Counted from the stretch's first letter, positions 8,591 through 19,111 are shown. The stretch: 64,000 nucleotides of DNA from Streptosporangium album (GCF_014203795.1 NZ_JACHJU010000001.1:3286001-3350000); one strand, 5' to 3'. The notes: generated by a model not told the origin, from the sequence alone. Numbers and translations are program-made.

Positions 8591-9817
8591 TCACACATCA
8601 TCCTGCGCGTTGAGGTGGTTGCGCACGCGCACCCGGAGCAGGAGCGCCGCGAGGACCGAGGCCGTGAGGCTCGCCGCGAGCACCCCGGTGGTCACCGCGT
8701 TCGCCCGTCCCGGATCATCGCCGTACGCCAGGTTGCCGATGAGCAGGGACACGGTGAAGCCGATCCCCGCCAGTATCGATACAGCGGCCATGTCCCGCCA
8801 GTGCAGTTCCTCCGACAGTTTTGCCAAGCCGAGCCGTACGGCCAGCCACGCCCCGCCGAAGACGCCCAGGAACTTACCGACGATCAGGCCGGCGATCACG
8901 CCGAGCACCACGCGGTCGGTGACCATCGTGCCGAGGCTCTCCGCGCTGAACACGACCCCCGCGGACATGAACGCGAACACGGGCACCGCGAAGCCCGCCG
9001 AGAAGGGACGGATGTAGTGGTCGGCCCGTTCGGCGGGGGAGCTCTCCTCGCCTGGACCGCTGTGCACGCGTGTCATCAGGCCCAGCGCTACCCCGGCGAC
9101 GGTCGCGTGAACACCGCTGATCTCGATGGAATACCAGGAGAGGAGGGCGAGCGGCAGGTAGATCCACAGTCCGCGGACCCGCCTGGCCTGCAGCACGCCG
9201 TACAGGACGATGAGCGCCACCCCGGCCAGCAGGGCCAGGAGGTTGAGGTGCCGGGTGAAGAAGACGGCGATGACGGTGATCGCGCCGAGATCGTCCACCA
9301 CGGCGCTGGTCAGCAGGAACGCCCGCAGCGCGGCGGGCATGGCGCTGGCCGTCACGGCCAGTACGGCGAGGGCGAAGGCGATGTCGGTGGCCATCGGGAT
9401 GGCCCATCCACGGGACGCACCCGGTGCGCCGGCGCTCACCGCGAGGTAGATGAGAGCGGGGACGATCATGCCGGCGATCGCGGCGAGGATGGGCAGCGCG
9501 GCCTTGCGGAGGTTGGAGAGCTCCCCGTGGACGAACTCCTCCTTGACCTCGATGCCCGCGACGAAGAAGAAGACGGTGAGCAGGCCGTTCTGGACCCATC
9601 TGTAGAGCTCGAGGTCGAGATGGAGGGAGCCGGGACCGAATCTCACGGTGCGGAGCGCCTCGTAGGAGTCCGCGGAGACGTTGGCCCATACCAGCGCGGC
9701 GACCGTGGCCAGCAGCATGACGACACCGCCGACGGTCTCGGCGCGGAGTGCCTCGGCGAGCTGGCGGGTGTATCGGACGGTCGGCCGGAAGGGCCAGATC
9801 TCGACGGCGCGGGGCAT
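8591..9817 (-). CDS. nhaA: Na+/H+ antiporter NhaA
   Basis: A 408-residue, 12-helix antiporter exchanging cytosolic Na+ for external protons. Key motifs are present: IEVKEEFVHGELSN in the loop after TM2, MATDIAFALAVLA (equivalent of E. coli Asp133) and AVVDDLGAITVI (the Asp163/Asp164 pair). It is first of a four-gene minus-strand operon ending with DUF309, 25 bases upstream of the holin-like gene. In this order it lies beside marP, another pH-homeostasis gene; the link is inference. Confidence 0.94.
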   Translation of the reverse strand: MPRAVEIWPFRPTVRYTRQLAEALRAETVGGVVMLLATVAALVWANVSADSYEALRTVRFGPGSLHLDLELYRWVQNGLLTVFFFVAGIEVKEEFVHGELSNLRKAALPILAAIAGMIVPALIYLAVSAGAPGASRGWAIPMATDIAFALAVLAVTASAMPAALRAFLLTSAVVDDLGAITVIAVFFTRHLNLLALLAGVALIVLYGVLQARRVRGLWIYLPLALLSWYSIEISGVHATVAGVALGLMTRVHSGPGEESSPAERADHYIRPFSAGFAVPVFAFMSAGVVFSAESLGTMVTDRVVLGVIAGLIVGKFLGVFGGAWLAVRLGLAKLSEELHWRDMAAVSILAGIGFTVSLLIGNLAYGDDPGRANAVTTGVLAASLTASVLAALLLRVRVRNHLNAQDDV

Positions 9818-9933
9818 GGAACCTCCGGGAAATGCAGAGAGGGTCGGTTCCCCCGCTGGCCGACCAGACTTCCCGGCACACCTGATGGCGAGCCTACCGA
9901 ATCATCCCAAACGGGACGTCGGGCGGCTCCGCA

Positions 9934-9982
9934 GGCGGGAAGGCGCGGATTCCCCGTTGTCAGGGCCCCGCGCCTTCCCGCC
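9934..9982 (-). terminator. Strong hairpin terminator after acsA
   Basis: A perfect 15-bp stem (GGCGGGAAGGCGCGG at 9934-9948 with its complement at 9968-9982) lies 7 bases past the acsA stop on the minus strand. It has no T-run, as is common in actinobacteria. Confidence 0.75.
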
Positions 9983-9988
9983 CGGTGT

Positions 9989-11974
<1,986 letters not shown>

Positions 11975-12309
11975 TGCGCACTCCTCACGTACTGCTGGGC
12001 GACTGGTCGTGTCCCACTTCACCAGGCCAGAGGTCCCTCCCACAAGAGGTCTAGACAGGTCTGTACCAATCGGTGATAGGTGGTCATTACCGTTCACAAC
12101 GGCCTTAACATCCGGTAACAATCGCAGCTAAACCGTTGTGTTTTCGACACCATAAGAATGTAGGAGACGTTATTCCGCAGGCATTAATCCGTTCCACTGG
12201 CTTTAGTACGGCGATGCGGTGGACGGCGGTATGTGTTCGCCCAACGGTCCACCGCCCCCTTTCGACGGCCGGGTCGGGGCTTGTTGACCGGCGGGTAAGG
12301 TCGGGGACC
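11975..12309. promoter_or_regulatory. Divergent promoter region acsA / Fic-like gene
   Basis: 335 bases without a gene, more AT-rich at 12060-12200 than its surroundings. On the plus strand TAAGGT (12296-12301) lies 8 bases before the GTG start of the Fic-like gene, giving a nearly leaderless transcript. I found no convincing Crp palindrome. Confidence 0.45.
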
Positions 12310-13083
12310 GTGAGTGACCCATTGGCTGTCATCGCCGAACTACCCGGAGTGCCCGAGGCGGTCATCGACGCGCGCAAGGCTGTGGACCGTCTCTACGGAC
12401 ATCGCGTGCTACGGCGCAAGAGCCCGGAGGTCTCGGCCAGGTCGGCCCTGCGCGGTGCCCGCGCGTCCGCCGCTCTGGAGGGTGTGGACATCCCGCTCGA
12501 GGCCATCCCGGAGGCCGTCGACCCCGTCGTCCAGGGCGCGCTGCGCGTGTCGGCCGAGTTGGGGCGCCTCGGCCCGACCTGGCGCGCGGCCCCGCGCCAG
12601 GTGCTGGCCAGGCTGCACACCCTCGCCGCCGCCGGCCTCACGGAGAATCTCGGCCGTCCCCGTGTCGGCGTCGAAGCGCCCGACCTCCTCGGCCTGGGCG
12701 CGGCTCCGGGGCCCGAGGAGACCGTGGCCCGCGTGGACGGGCTGGTCGATCTGGTGACGCGGGCCTCCACGGCGCCCGCGCTGGTGCTCGCCGCCATCGT
12801 GCACGCGGAGCTGGCGGTGCTCCGGCCGTTCGGGTCGGCGGACGGGATGGTCGCACGGGCGGCGGAACGGCTGACACTGGTGGAGTTCGGCCTGGATCCG
12901 AAGTCGCTGGCCGTCGTCGAGCTGGGCCATCTCGAACTCGGACCGGCATACGGCGAGAGCCTGAGGGCCTACCTGAACGGCACCCCGGAGGGGGTCGCGA
13001 CGTGGGTGCGGCACTGCGCCTCGGCGGTCACGCTGGGTGTCCGAGAGGCCACCGCGATCTGTGAGGCCATGCAGCGCGGCTGA
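12310..13083 (+). CDS. Fic-fold protein with degenerate active site
   Basis: A 257-residue protein with the Fic/DOC layout: N-terminal helices with SARSALRGARASAALEG (the usual inhibitory/Fic_N region), then the core AAIVHAELAVLRPFGSADGMVARAAERLTL. Active Fic AMP-transferases carry HPFx(D/E)GNGRxxR. Here the position reads RPFGSADGMVAR, lacking the catalytic His and the GNGR anion loop. It is therefore unlikely to be an AMPylase. It lies between acsA and the 6C RNA/tad locus, a conserved place in actinobacteria. Start GTG 12310 is nearly leaderless. Confidence 0.7.
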   Translation: MSDPLAVIAELPGVPEAVIDARKAVDRLYGHRVLRRKSPEVSARSALRGARASAALEGVDIPLEAIPEAVDPVVQGALRVSAELGRLGPTWRAAPRQVLARLHTLAAAGLTENLGRPRVGVEAPDLLGLGAAPGPEETVARVDGLVDLVTRASTAPALVLAAIVHAELAVLRPFGSADGMVARAAERLTLVEFGLDPKSLAVVELGHLELGPAYGESLRAYLNGTPEGVATWVRHCASAVTLGVREATAICEAMQRG

Positions 13084-13778
13084 TCGGGCCCGCCCCGGCC
13101 GCGGGGAGACCGGGTCGTCCTCGCCGTCCTGAGCCGTAGACCAGATGGGCCGGGGCTGCAGGGAGGGGCTGTAAGGGGGTGGGGCGCCGCTTGGGTGGAC
13201 GCAGGGGGCCGTCTGGGCGGACGCAGGGGACGGAAAGATCCACAAAACGCGTCCTGGGCCGCAAGCAAACGGCGCCCCTGGTGTGGGGCGCCGTCGCTAG
13301 CACGTCCAGCCGGGTTACCAAGCGTGCACCAAATAATCCTCGGGACGGGACAAGCCCGGCCCGACGGTGCCTCCCGCGGCTCGGCGGCACGTGGGTGCCC
13401 GGCGGCCATGCCCGGACAACTGAGTCCGTGGGACCTTTCTATGCCGGATCCTGGCTGATGGGAACCCCTGAAACCAAGACCTTTACAGATCAAGGGACAT
13501 TCGTCGACAAACTGGTACATGCATCACATAAGCCCCGTCAGGGGACGGGTGGGCACTTCGACCCCCACTCTGGTTACTCTCTGTGATCGGAGTGGGTCGG
13601 TTAAGCGGTATTTGATTGAACGATGCGTCGCGACTCAATCGTTACTTTAAAAAAGTTAGCAGAAATCGGGGATTACTCCTCGACGTAACTCAAGTTGATC
13701 GGGCAGCATGAGGTGGTATCTCCCTACTGGAGTGACTGTGCACGGGTTGGCACCGCTATCCCATGCCATACTCCGGGA
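13084..13778. other. Long non-coding interval upstream of the 6C RNA
   Basis: About 700 bases with no supported gene. It holds a perfect 9-bp hairpin (13270-13293, loop TGGTGT) and an imperfect hairpin (13559-13599), both possible terminators. A lower-GC stretch at 13590-13690 contains TTTAAAAAA and an interrupted inverted repeat AACGAT...ATCGTT. It may contain promoters for the 6C RNA and for ssd. Open frames here have poor codon bias and no recognisable domains. Confidence 0.5.
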
Positions 13779-13882
13779 GAACTGTTGAAGGCTTTCTTCT
13801 GAAACGGGTCCGGCTCTACCCCCCCAGAGCCGGACCGGCTGGCGACCCCCGCTACCCCCCCCAGCGGGGGTCGCCACTTTTC
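13779..13882 (+). ncRNA. 6C RNA (actinobacterial small RNA, B11-like)
   Basis: Two adjacent perfect hairpins with C-rich loops define the 6C motif. Stem 1 is 11 bp (13807-13817 with 13826-13836) with loop A plus seven C. Stem 2 is 13 bp (13841-13853 with 13863-13875) with loop A plus eight C, then ACTTTTCC as a terminator tail. M. tuberculosis B11/6C lies between Rv3660c (ssd) and Rv3661, and here it lies just upstream of ssd, confirming identity. The 5' end is estimated from a possible -10 CATACT at 13767-13772. C-rich loops are thought to pair with G-rich ribosome sites. Confidence 0.9.
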
Positions 13883-14051
13883 CAGGCCGGTCCGGCCACG
13901 CCCCGGTACAGCTCGCCATGGCGGGATCCGTCCGGCGGTTGTCCCCAGGCGACGACGGCCCTCTCCCGGTTCTCCACAGAACGTCGTTCGGCGACCTCGT
14001 CAAGGCGAGTCCTCCCGGAAAGTGGGCACTCCCCACCTCAGGGAGGCACCC

Positions 14052-15098
14052 TTGGACCGCCCGTTGGTCATCACCGAGGACCACGACCTGCTTGACGACC
14101 TGCTCCGCGTTGCCGCCGCGGCCGGAGCAGAGCTTGACGTCGCGCATGTGCCCGCACACGCCCGGCCCTACTGGAACCGAGCCCCCCTGGTCGTCGTCGG
14201 CAGTGACATGGCCGATGCCCTGGCCGCCACCGGGCCCCCGCCCAGGCATCGCGTCATCCTGGTCACCCGCACCCCCGAAGAGCCTGACACCTGGCGAAAA
14301 TGCGTCACGGTCGGTGCCCAGGCCGTGCTGGAGTTGCCCTCGGAAGAGCGACGGCTCGTCGACGAGTTCGCCGACGTCGTGGAGCCGGCGGCCAGAGCGG
14401 GGCTTGTGGTGTGCGTCGCCGGTGGACGCGGGGGAGCCGGTGCCAGCGTCCTGGCCACCTCACTGGCACTGAGCGCCTCCCGGCAGCGCCTCCGCACCCT
14501 CCTCGTCGACGCCGATCCGCTCGGCGGCGGCCTGGATCTGCTTCTCGGCCAAGAGGAGGCCGACGGAGCACGCTGGTCCGACCTGGTCGCCCGTGAGGGC
14601 CGGGTCAGCTTCACCGCGCTTCAGGCCGCTCTGCCCACCATCGCCGAGTTGACCCTGCTCTCCTTCCACCGCGGCGAGGTCGAGCCCATTCCGGCCGAGG
14701 CGATGCGTTCGGTCCTCGAAGCCGGTCGACGAGGCTTTGACCTGGTGGTCGTCGATCTGCCACGCCACCCCGACAGCGCCGCTGCCGAGGCGCTGAGCAG
14801 GGCATCCATCACTTTGCTGGTCGTCACCGCCGACGTCCGCGGAGTGCTCGCCGCGGCGCAGGTGCTCGCCGGGCTGCGCAGGCACACCGGTGATGTGCGG
14901 GCCGTCGTGCGTAGCGGTGTCCTGGACGACGAGGTGGTCACGACCTCGCTCAACGTTTCGTACGCCGGCGCCCTCCCCGATCAGCCACGCCTCACCGCCG
15001 CTCTCAGCCGTGGCGACGTCCCTCCACTCGGACGCCGGACCCCCCTCGGCCGGTTCTGCGCCTCGTTCCTGCACTCGACGCTCGGGCCGGAGACATGA
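14052..15098 (+). CDS. ssd: Septum-site-determining-like protein Ssd (CpaE/TadZ family)
   Basis: A 348-residue MinD-related protein of the Tad pilus system. It has an N-terminal receiver-like half (residues 1-115) and a C-terminal SIMIBI ATPase-like half with CVAGGRGGAGASVLATSLA where the Walker A lysines are lost, as in other Ssd/TadZ proteins. VDADPLGGGLDLLLG follows. It probably localises the pilus machine at a pole or septum. TTG 14052 is favoured for GGGAGG (14041-14046) 5 bases upstream; GTG 14022 is an alternative. It overlaps tadA by 4 bases. Confidence 0.88.
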   Translation: MDRPLVITEDHDLLDDLLRVAAAAGAELDVAHVPAHARPYWNRAPLVVVGSDMADALAATGPPPRHRVILVTRTPEEPDTWRKCVTVGAQAVLELPSEERRLVDEFADVVEPAARAGLVVCVAGGRGGAGASVLATSLALSASRQRLRTLLVDADPLGGGLDLLLGQEEADGARWSDLVAREGRVSFTALQAALPTIAELTLLSFHRGEVEPIPAEAMRSVLEAGRRGFDLVVVDLPRHPDSAAAEALSRASITLLVVTADVRGVLAAAQVLAGLRRHTGDVRAVVRSGVLDDEVVTTSLNVSYAGALPDQPRLTAALSRGDVPPLGRRTPLGRFCASFLHSTLGPET

Positions 15099-16408
15099 GG
15101 CAGCCTGCCATCGCGACCGCGGTCTCATCCGAACTGGTCGAAGCGGTCCGCGTACGGCTGGCCCGGGCCGGGGTCGAACCCAGCGCCGCGCACGTCGCGG
15201 TCGCGCTCCGGGCGGAGCGGGCGGTGCTCGGCGACGCGGAGATCCTGGCTGTGGCCCGTGTCCTGTGTGCCGATCTGATCGGCGCGGGCCCGCTGGAGCC
15301 GCTGCTCGCCGAGCCCGAGGTCACCGATGTGCTGGTGAACGGTCCGCGCGAGGTGTGGGTCGACGACGGTCATGGTCTGCGCCGGACCTCGGTCGCGTTC
15401 CCCGGGGAGGAGGCGGTCCGGCGGCTCGCCCAGCGCCTTGCCTCCGCGGCGGGCAGGCGTCTTGACGACGCTTCCCCCTACGTCGACGCACGGCTGGCCG
15501 GAGGCGTCCGGCTTCACGCCGTCCTGCCGCCGGTGGCGGCCGGTGGCACCTGCCTGTCCCTGCGGCTTCCTCCTCGCCGCACCTTCACCCTCCCCGACCT
15601 GGTCGGAGCCGGCACGATCAGGACCGACACCGTCCCCGTGCTCACCGCGGTCATCGAGTCACGGCTCGCCTTCCTCGTCACCGGTGGCACAGGCACAGGA
15701 AAGACGACCCTGCTGTCGGCCCTGCTCTCCCTGGCCGACCCCGGCGATCGGCTGCTGCTGGTCGAGGATTCGGCCGAGCTGAGACCGATCCACCCCCATG
15801 TCGTGCGCCTGGAGTCCCGTCCGGCCAACCTCGAGGGGGCGGGCGGCGTCTGTCTGCGTGATCTCGTCCGTCAGGCCCTGCGCATGCGCCCCGACCGTCT
15901 CGTCGTCGGAGAGGTCAGGGGAGCGGAAGTCGTCGATCTTCTCGCCGCTCTCAACACCGGCCACGAGGGAGGGTGTGGCACCCTTCACGCCAACACCGCG
16001 ACCGACGTGCCACCCCGGCTGGAGGCCCTGGCCTGCGCCGCCGGTCTCAGCCGGGAGGCGGTTCACAGCCAGATCGCCGCGGCTCTGGACGCTGTCATCC
16101 ACCTGACCCGCGACCATGCCGACGGCCGCCGCCGGGTCGCTGAGATCTGCATGATGACCCGCCGTCCCTCAGGTCTGGTCGAGGCCGAACCCGCCCTCGT
16201 CTTCTCCCCGGACGGCTGTGCGACCACCGGCCCGGGATTCGCCGCCCTGATGGCGCGAGCCCCCGGCCTCTCCGCCTTCTCCGGCTCTGTGCGTGGCCCA
16301 TGCGGGCCCGCCCGGCCGGGCCGTCGCCACGAGCGCTCGGAAGGTTCCGCCACGACATGTTTGTCTCCGGGCAGTTCCTCCCCGGGTGTCGTCGGAGCAC
16401 TGCCATGA
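15095..16408 (+). CDS. tadA: Tad secretion ATPase TadA (CpaF/VirB11 family)
   Basis: A 437-residue hexameric ATPase powering Tad/Flp pilus assembly at the inner face of the membrane. The N-terminal domain includes EPEVTDVLVNGPREVWVD. Walker A is TGGTGTGKTT (about residues 195-204), the Asp box is LVEDSAELRP, Walker B is RPDRLVVGEVRG and the His box is GTLHANTATD. The last 50 residues are low-complexity and may be read-through beyond the conserved domain. The start overlaps ssd and the stop overlaps tadB, each by 4 bases. Confidence 0.92.
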   Translation: MRQPAIATAVSSELVEAVRVRLARAGVEPSAAHVAVALRAERAVLGDAEILAVARVLCADLIGAGPLEPLLAEPEVTDVLVNGPREVWVDDGHGLRRTSVAFPGEEAVRRLAQRLASAAGRRLDDASPYVDARLAGGVRLHAVLPPVAAGGTCLSLRLPPRRTFTLPDLVGAGTIRTDTVPVLTAVIESRLAFLVTGGTGTGKTTLLSALLSLADPGDRLLLVEDSAELRPIHPHVVRLESRPANLEGAGGVCLRDLVRQALRMRPDRLVVGEVRGAEVVDLLAALNTGHEGGCGTLHANTATDVPPRLEALACAAGLSREAVHSQIAAALDAVIHLTRDHADGRRRVAEICMMTRRPSGLVEAEPALVFSPDGCATTGPGFAALMARAPGLSAFSGSVRGPCGPARPGRRHERSEGSATTCLSPGSSSPGVVGALP

Positions 16409-17109
16409 CGGCGGTGGCCGTGCTCCTCGCCACCCTGGCTGTCTGGCTGTGGGCCGGGCCCGATCCGGGAACGGCCCGGCTGCGGCGCATGCGGCACCGC
16501 TCTCGGGGCGGGTCCCGTCCGCTGAGAGCGAGGATCGCCGGCCGGTCGCGGCCTTCCAAACGTGCGGCCGCCTGGCGGGCCGCGTCGATCGAGCTGTGCC
16601 AGGGACTCGCGGCCGAGTTGGCCGCCGGCCGGACGGCAGGTGAGGCACTGGCCCGGGCGGTGTCGGCTGCGGGCTTTCCCGATCCGGTGGCGCTGAGGCC
16701 ATTGATCGCCGCGGCGAGGGACGGCGGTGACGTCCCGGCCGCGCTGCTGGCAGCGGCGCCGGAGCAGGGAGGTGAGGCCTTCCGGCGGCTGGCCGCCTGC
16801 TGGCAGGTCAGTGTGACCGTCGGGGCGGCTCTGTCCGTTCTGGTCGATCGCGTGGCCGCTTCTCTCCGGGAAGCCCAGGCTCACCGTCAGGATGTCGCCG
16901 GGCAGCTCGCCGGTCCGCGCGCCACCGCCCGCCTGCTGGCCGGGCTGCCGGCGCTCGGCCTGTTGATGGCGGCGGGTCTGGGCATGCGCCCGCTGCACTT
17001 CCTGTTCGGCAGTCCGGTGGGTGCGGCCTGCCTGGCACTCGGCCTCGCACTCGACGGCTGTGGTCTGTGGTGGACGCATCACCTGGTCACCCGCGCGCGG
17101 CAGTCCTGA
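16405..17109 (+). CDS. tadB: Tad pilus inner-membrane protein TadB
   Basis: A 234-residue type II secretion F-domain (GspF/TadB) protein, forming the membrane platform with TadC. The F-domain core reads CQGLAAELAAGRTAGEALARAV and LAACWQVSVTVGAALSVLVDRVA. Hydrophobic segments lie at the N-terminus (TAVAVLLATLAVWLWAG) and C-terminus (LLAGLPALGLLMAAGLG, GAACLALGLALDG). ATG 16405 overlaps the tadA stop (ATGA), which decides the start over an upstream in-frame GTG. Confidence 0.88.
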   Translation: MTAVAVLLATLAVWLWAGPDPGTARLRRMRHRSRGGSRPLRARIAGRSRPSKRAAAWRAASIELCQGLAAELAAGRTAGEALARAVSAAGFPDPVALRPLIAAARDGGDVPAALLAAAPEQGGEAFRRLAACWQVSVTVGAALSVLVDRVAASLREAQAHRQDVAGQLAGPRATARLLAGLPALGLLMAAGLGMRPLHFLFGSPVGAACLALGLALDGCGLWWTHHLVTRARQS

Positions 17110-17153
17110 TCGCTGTGCCCGGCCGGTGACCTGTTGATCGGAGGATGGAGCTA

Positions 17154-17954
17154 ATGATCACTCTGCTTGCCGGTGCGCTCGCCGGACTCGCCGGATGGCT
17201 GTGGGCCTCACCGGTTGATCCTGCTCGGCGACTGCGGCGGGTTCGGCTGCTGCCGTCCCCTCCGGCCCCGGCGGTTCCGGCGATGCCGAAAGTACGGGAG
17301 CCCTCGTTCTTCCCCCATCTGAGGGGAGCCCGTGATTCACGGGAAAAGCGATGGCCGAGCCGGGGAGAGGCGATGCTCTCGATCGCCATCGGGCTGATGG
17401 CGTTCCTCGTTGTCGGTGGAGTGCCAGGCGTCTGCGTGGGAATGGTCGGCTCCGCCGTCACACTGATGGCCGTCCAGCGACGAGAGCCGCTCCGTTCGCG
17501 CAGGGAACACGGCCGGGTGGCGGCGGACCTCCCGCTGGCGGCCGACCTCATGGCCGCCTGCATGCGTGCCGGTCAGCCGGTCGCGGGGGCCATCGACGTC
17601 ACCGTCGAGGCGATCGGCGGGCCACTCGGTGATCGGCTGGCCTGGGTGAGCGTGCAGCTCAGACTGGGCGCCGCGCCAGAGGACACCTGGCAGGCCCTTG
17701 CGGCCGACCGCGCATTGGCTCCGATGGCCCGCGCCATGAGCCGGGCCGCACTCAGCGGCGCCCCGGTGGCCGATGTTCTCACCAGGCTGTCCGACGACTC
17801 CCGGCACGCGGCACGCGCCATGTCGTCGGCGGCAGCCCGGCGGGTCGGGGTTCAGGCCGTCGCTCCGCTGGGGCTCTGTTTCCTGCCGGCCTTCGTCTTT
17901 CTCGGCATCGTCCCCGTGGTCGCCGGTCTCGCCGGTGACGTGCTGCTCCCCTGA
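17154..17954 (+). CDS. tadC: Tad pilus inner-membrane protein TadC
   Basis: A 266-residue second F-domain protein. It has an N-terminal TM (MITLLAGALAGLAGWLW), a TM pair at about residues 75-105 (LSIAIGLMAFLVVGGVPGVCVGMVGS), the core LPLAADLMAACMRAGQPVAGAID, and a C-terminal TM (LGLCFLPAFVFLGIVPVVAGLAGDVLLP). ATG 17154 is chosen because GGAGG (17140-17144) is 9 bases upstream; the ATG at 17145 would touch it. It follows tadB by 44 bases. Confidence 0.88.
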   Translation: MITLLAGALAGLAGWLWASPVDPARRLRRVRLLPSPPAPAVPAMPKVREPSFFPHLRGARDSREKRWPSRGEAMLSIAIGLMAFLVVGGVPGVCVGMVGSAVTLMAVQRREPLRSRREHGRVAADLPLAADLMAACMRAGQPVAGAIDVTVEAIGGPLGDRLAWVSVQLRLGAAPEDTWQALAADRALAPMARAMSRAALSGAPVADVLTRLSDDSRHAARAMSSAAARRVGVQAVAPLGLCFLPAFVFLGIVPVVAGLAGDVLLP

Positions 17955-17955
17955 G

Positions 17956-18020
17956 TTATCCACAGGATCTTCCCGGCTGTCCCCAGGTTGTCCACAAGGA
18001 AGCGCGGAGCCTGTGGACAG
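17956..18020. promoter_or_regulatory. Cluster of three DnaA-box-like sites
   Basis: TTATCCACA (17956-17964) is the consensus DnaA box. TTGTCCACA (17988-17996) is the actinobacterial preferred form. TGTGGACAG (18012-18020) is the reverse complement of CTGTCCACA. A near match, CTGTCCCCA, lies at 17977-17985. All fall in 65 bases right after the tadC stop, far from any dnaA/dnaN origin. Confidence 0.6.
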
Positions 18021-18552
18021 TGCGCCGGGAGTCTTCAGGAGGCCCCGATGGGAAGGGGCTGACCTCGTGACGGGCGCCGGCGGTGCGACATGTTGATGGA
18101 CATGCTCCATGCGATGCAAATTTTCTGATGCTGCAAATTGTCAAAATCTGTCGTTGAGACTGTAGACATTCCTGAGTCGGGCGACTAATATTTGACTTAT
18201 AGAACATGAAGACCAGCACGGCGGGGTGACCTGCCGTGGAAGACGAGCGACCCTGTCGGGCCTGACGGAGCCGGAGTGGTGAAAGGGCTCCGGCGGGGCG
18301 ACGGGCCGTCGAGCGGCCATCAGGCCGCAGCAGGAAGAATGGCCGGCATTCGAATAAGAGGAAGGAGAGGTTCAGCGGTCATCAAGATCGCTCGCAGTGG
18401 ATGCGCTGTCATCGCGCGAGTGCCTTGGCTGCCACGGAATGGAAGGTGATCTCCGGTTGCACATATGCGATCCAGACGCGCTGCCCATACGGAGGAGGCG
18501 ACCGAAGCCGAAAAGCCGACGTGACAGTCGGTGGACGGTGTTGAAACTCTCT

Positions 18553-18582
18553 GGGCCCCGGTGCTTACAGGCATCGGGGCCC
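18553..18582 (+). terminator. Hairpin upstream of the MerR-type gene (terminator or attenuator)
   Basis: A 12-bp stem (GGGCCCCGGTGC, 18553-18564, with 18571-18582, one G-T pair) with loop TTACAG, followed by TTGTCCGTGTTCTT. It is strong enough to stop transcription or to attenuate the downstream gene, whose start is at 18620. Confidence 0.6.
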
Positions 18583-18619
18583 TTGTCCGTGTTCTTGCGA
18601 TGTTCTCTCGGAAGGTGTG

Positions 18620-18946
18620 ATGGGGCGGGTTCCTCCGGCTTCGGCCGACAAGTTCGACGACGATGACTATCCGGCTTACTCCATGGGCCGCGCCGCCGAA
18701 ATCCTCGACGTCACTCCCGCGTTTCTGCGTAGCCTGGGCGCGGCGAAACTGATCGAGCCTCAGCGGTCGGGCGGCGGTCATCGCCGCTATTCCCGTTACC
18801 AGCTCCGCCTGGCCGCTCGCGCGCGCGAACTGGTCGATCAGGGCACCGCTCTGGAATCTGCCTGCCGCATCATCGTTTTGGAAGATCAATTGGCGGAGGC
18901 GCTGCGGCTCAACGCCGAGCTGACGGAACGCGACAGATCAGCGTGA
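18620..18946 (+). CDS. MerR-type winged-helix regulator within the tad locus
   Basis: A 108-residue protein with a MerR HTH: YSMGRAAEILDVTPAFLRSL (about residues 21-40), wing GGGHRRYSRYQLRLA, and a short C-terminal helix (ACRIIVLEDQLAEALRLNAEL) that may dimerise. There is no effector domain or metal-binding cysteine. Small MerR-like proteins of this kind are common in actinomycetes, but this one has no function I can name. It sits between tadC and the pilin gene, so control of pilus genes is a reasonable inference. ATG 18620 follows GGAAGG (18610-18615); GTG 18617 is an alternative. Confidence 0.78.
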   Translation: MGRVPPASADKFDDDDYPAYSMGRAAEILDVTPAFLRSLGAAKLIEPQRSGGGHRRYSRYQLRLAARARELVDQGTALESACRIIVLEDQLAEALRLNAELTERDRSA

Positions 18947-18986
18947 CCACGGTCGCCAGGATTTTCCCGGCAACCGCGGCCCATCG

Positions 18987-19035
18987 TTGTCCACAGGCGG
19001 CGGACTGAATCCACAGAATGCCGTTCGTGTCCACA
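18987..19035. promoter_or_regulatory. Second cluster of DnaA-box-like sites upstream of the pilin gene
   Basis: TTGTCCACA (18987-18995), GAATCCACA (19007-19015) and GTGTCCACA (19027-19035) lie in the same orientation at near-regular 20-base spacing, about 80 bases before the pilin start. The first is a perfect actinobacterial DnaA box; the others have one or two changes. Confidence 0.5.
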
Positions 19036-19111
19036 GGGCCAGGGGTCCTTAAGGAAATCTCAACCAACAGATGCCGGGTGTCCGACCCGGCGGGATTTCC
19101 AGGAGGAAACG

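Larger units (their letters stand above)
17955..18619. other. Long intergenic leader between tadC and the MerR-type gene
   Basis: 665 bases with no supported gene. It begins with a DnaA-box cluster (17956-18020), then an AT-rich promoter-like stretch (18110-18210, with TTTGAC and TTATAG-like elements). About 400 bases of GC-rich, hairpin-prone sequence follow, ending in a strong hairpin (18553-18582) 38 bases before the next start. The length and hairpins suggest a long structured 5' leader or an independent small RNA. I recognise no known riboswitch. Confidence 0.5.

Noticed and set aside
13028-13586. Overlapping ORFs in the 6C upstream interval
   Set aside because: Codon bias is poor, they are Arg/Pro-rich on both strands, and no domain is visible; the region is better read as non-coding.
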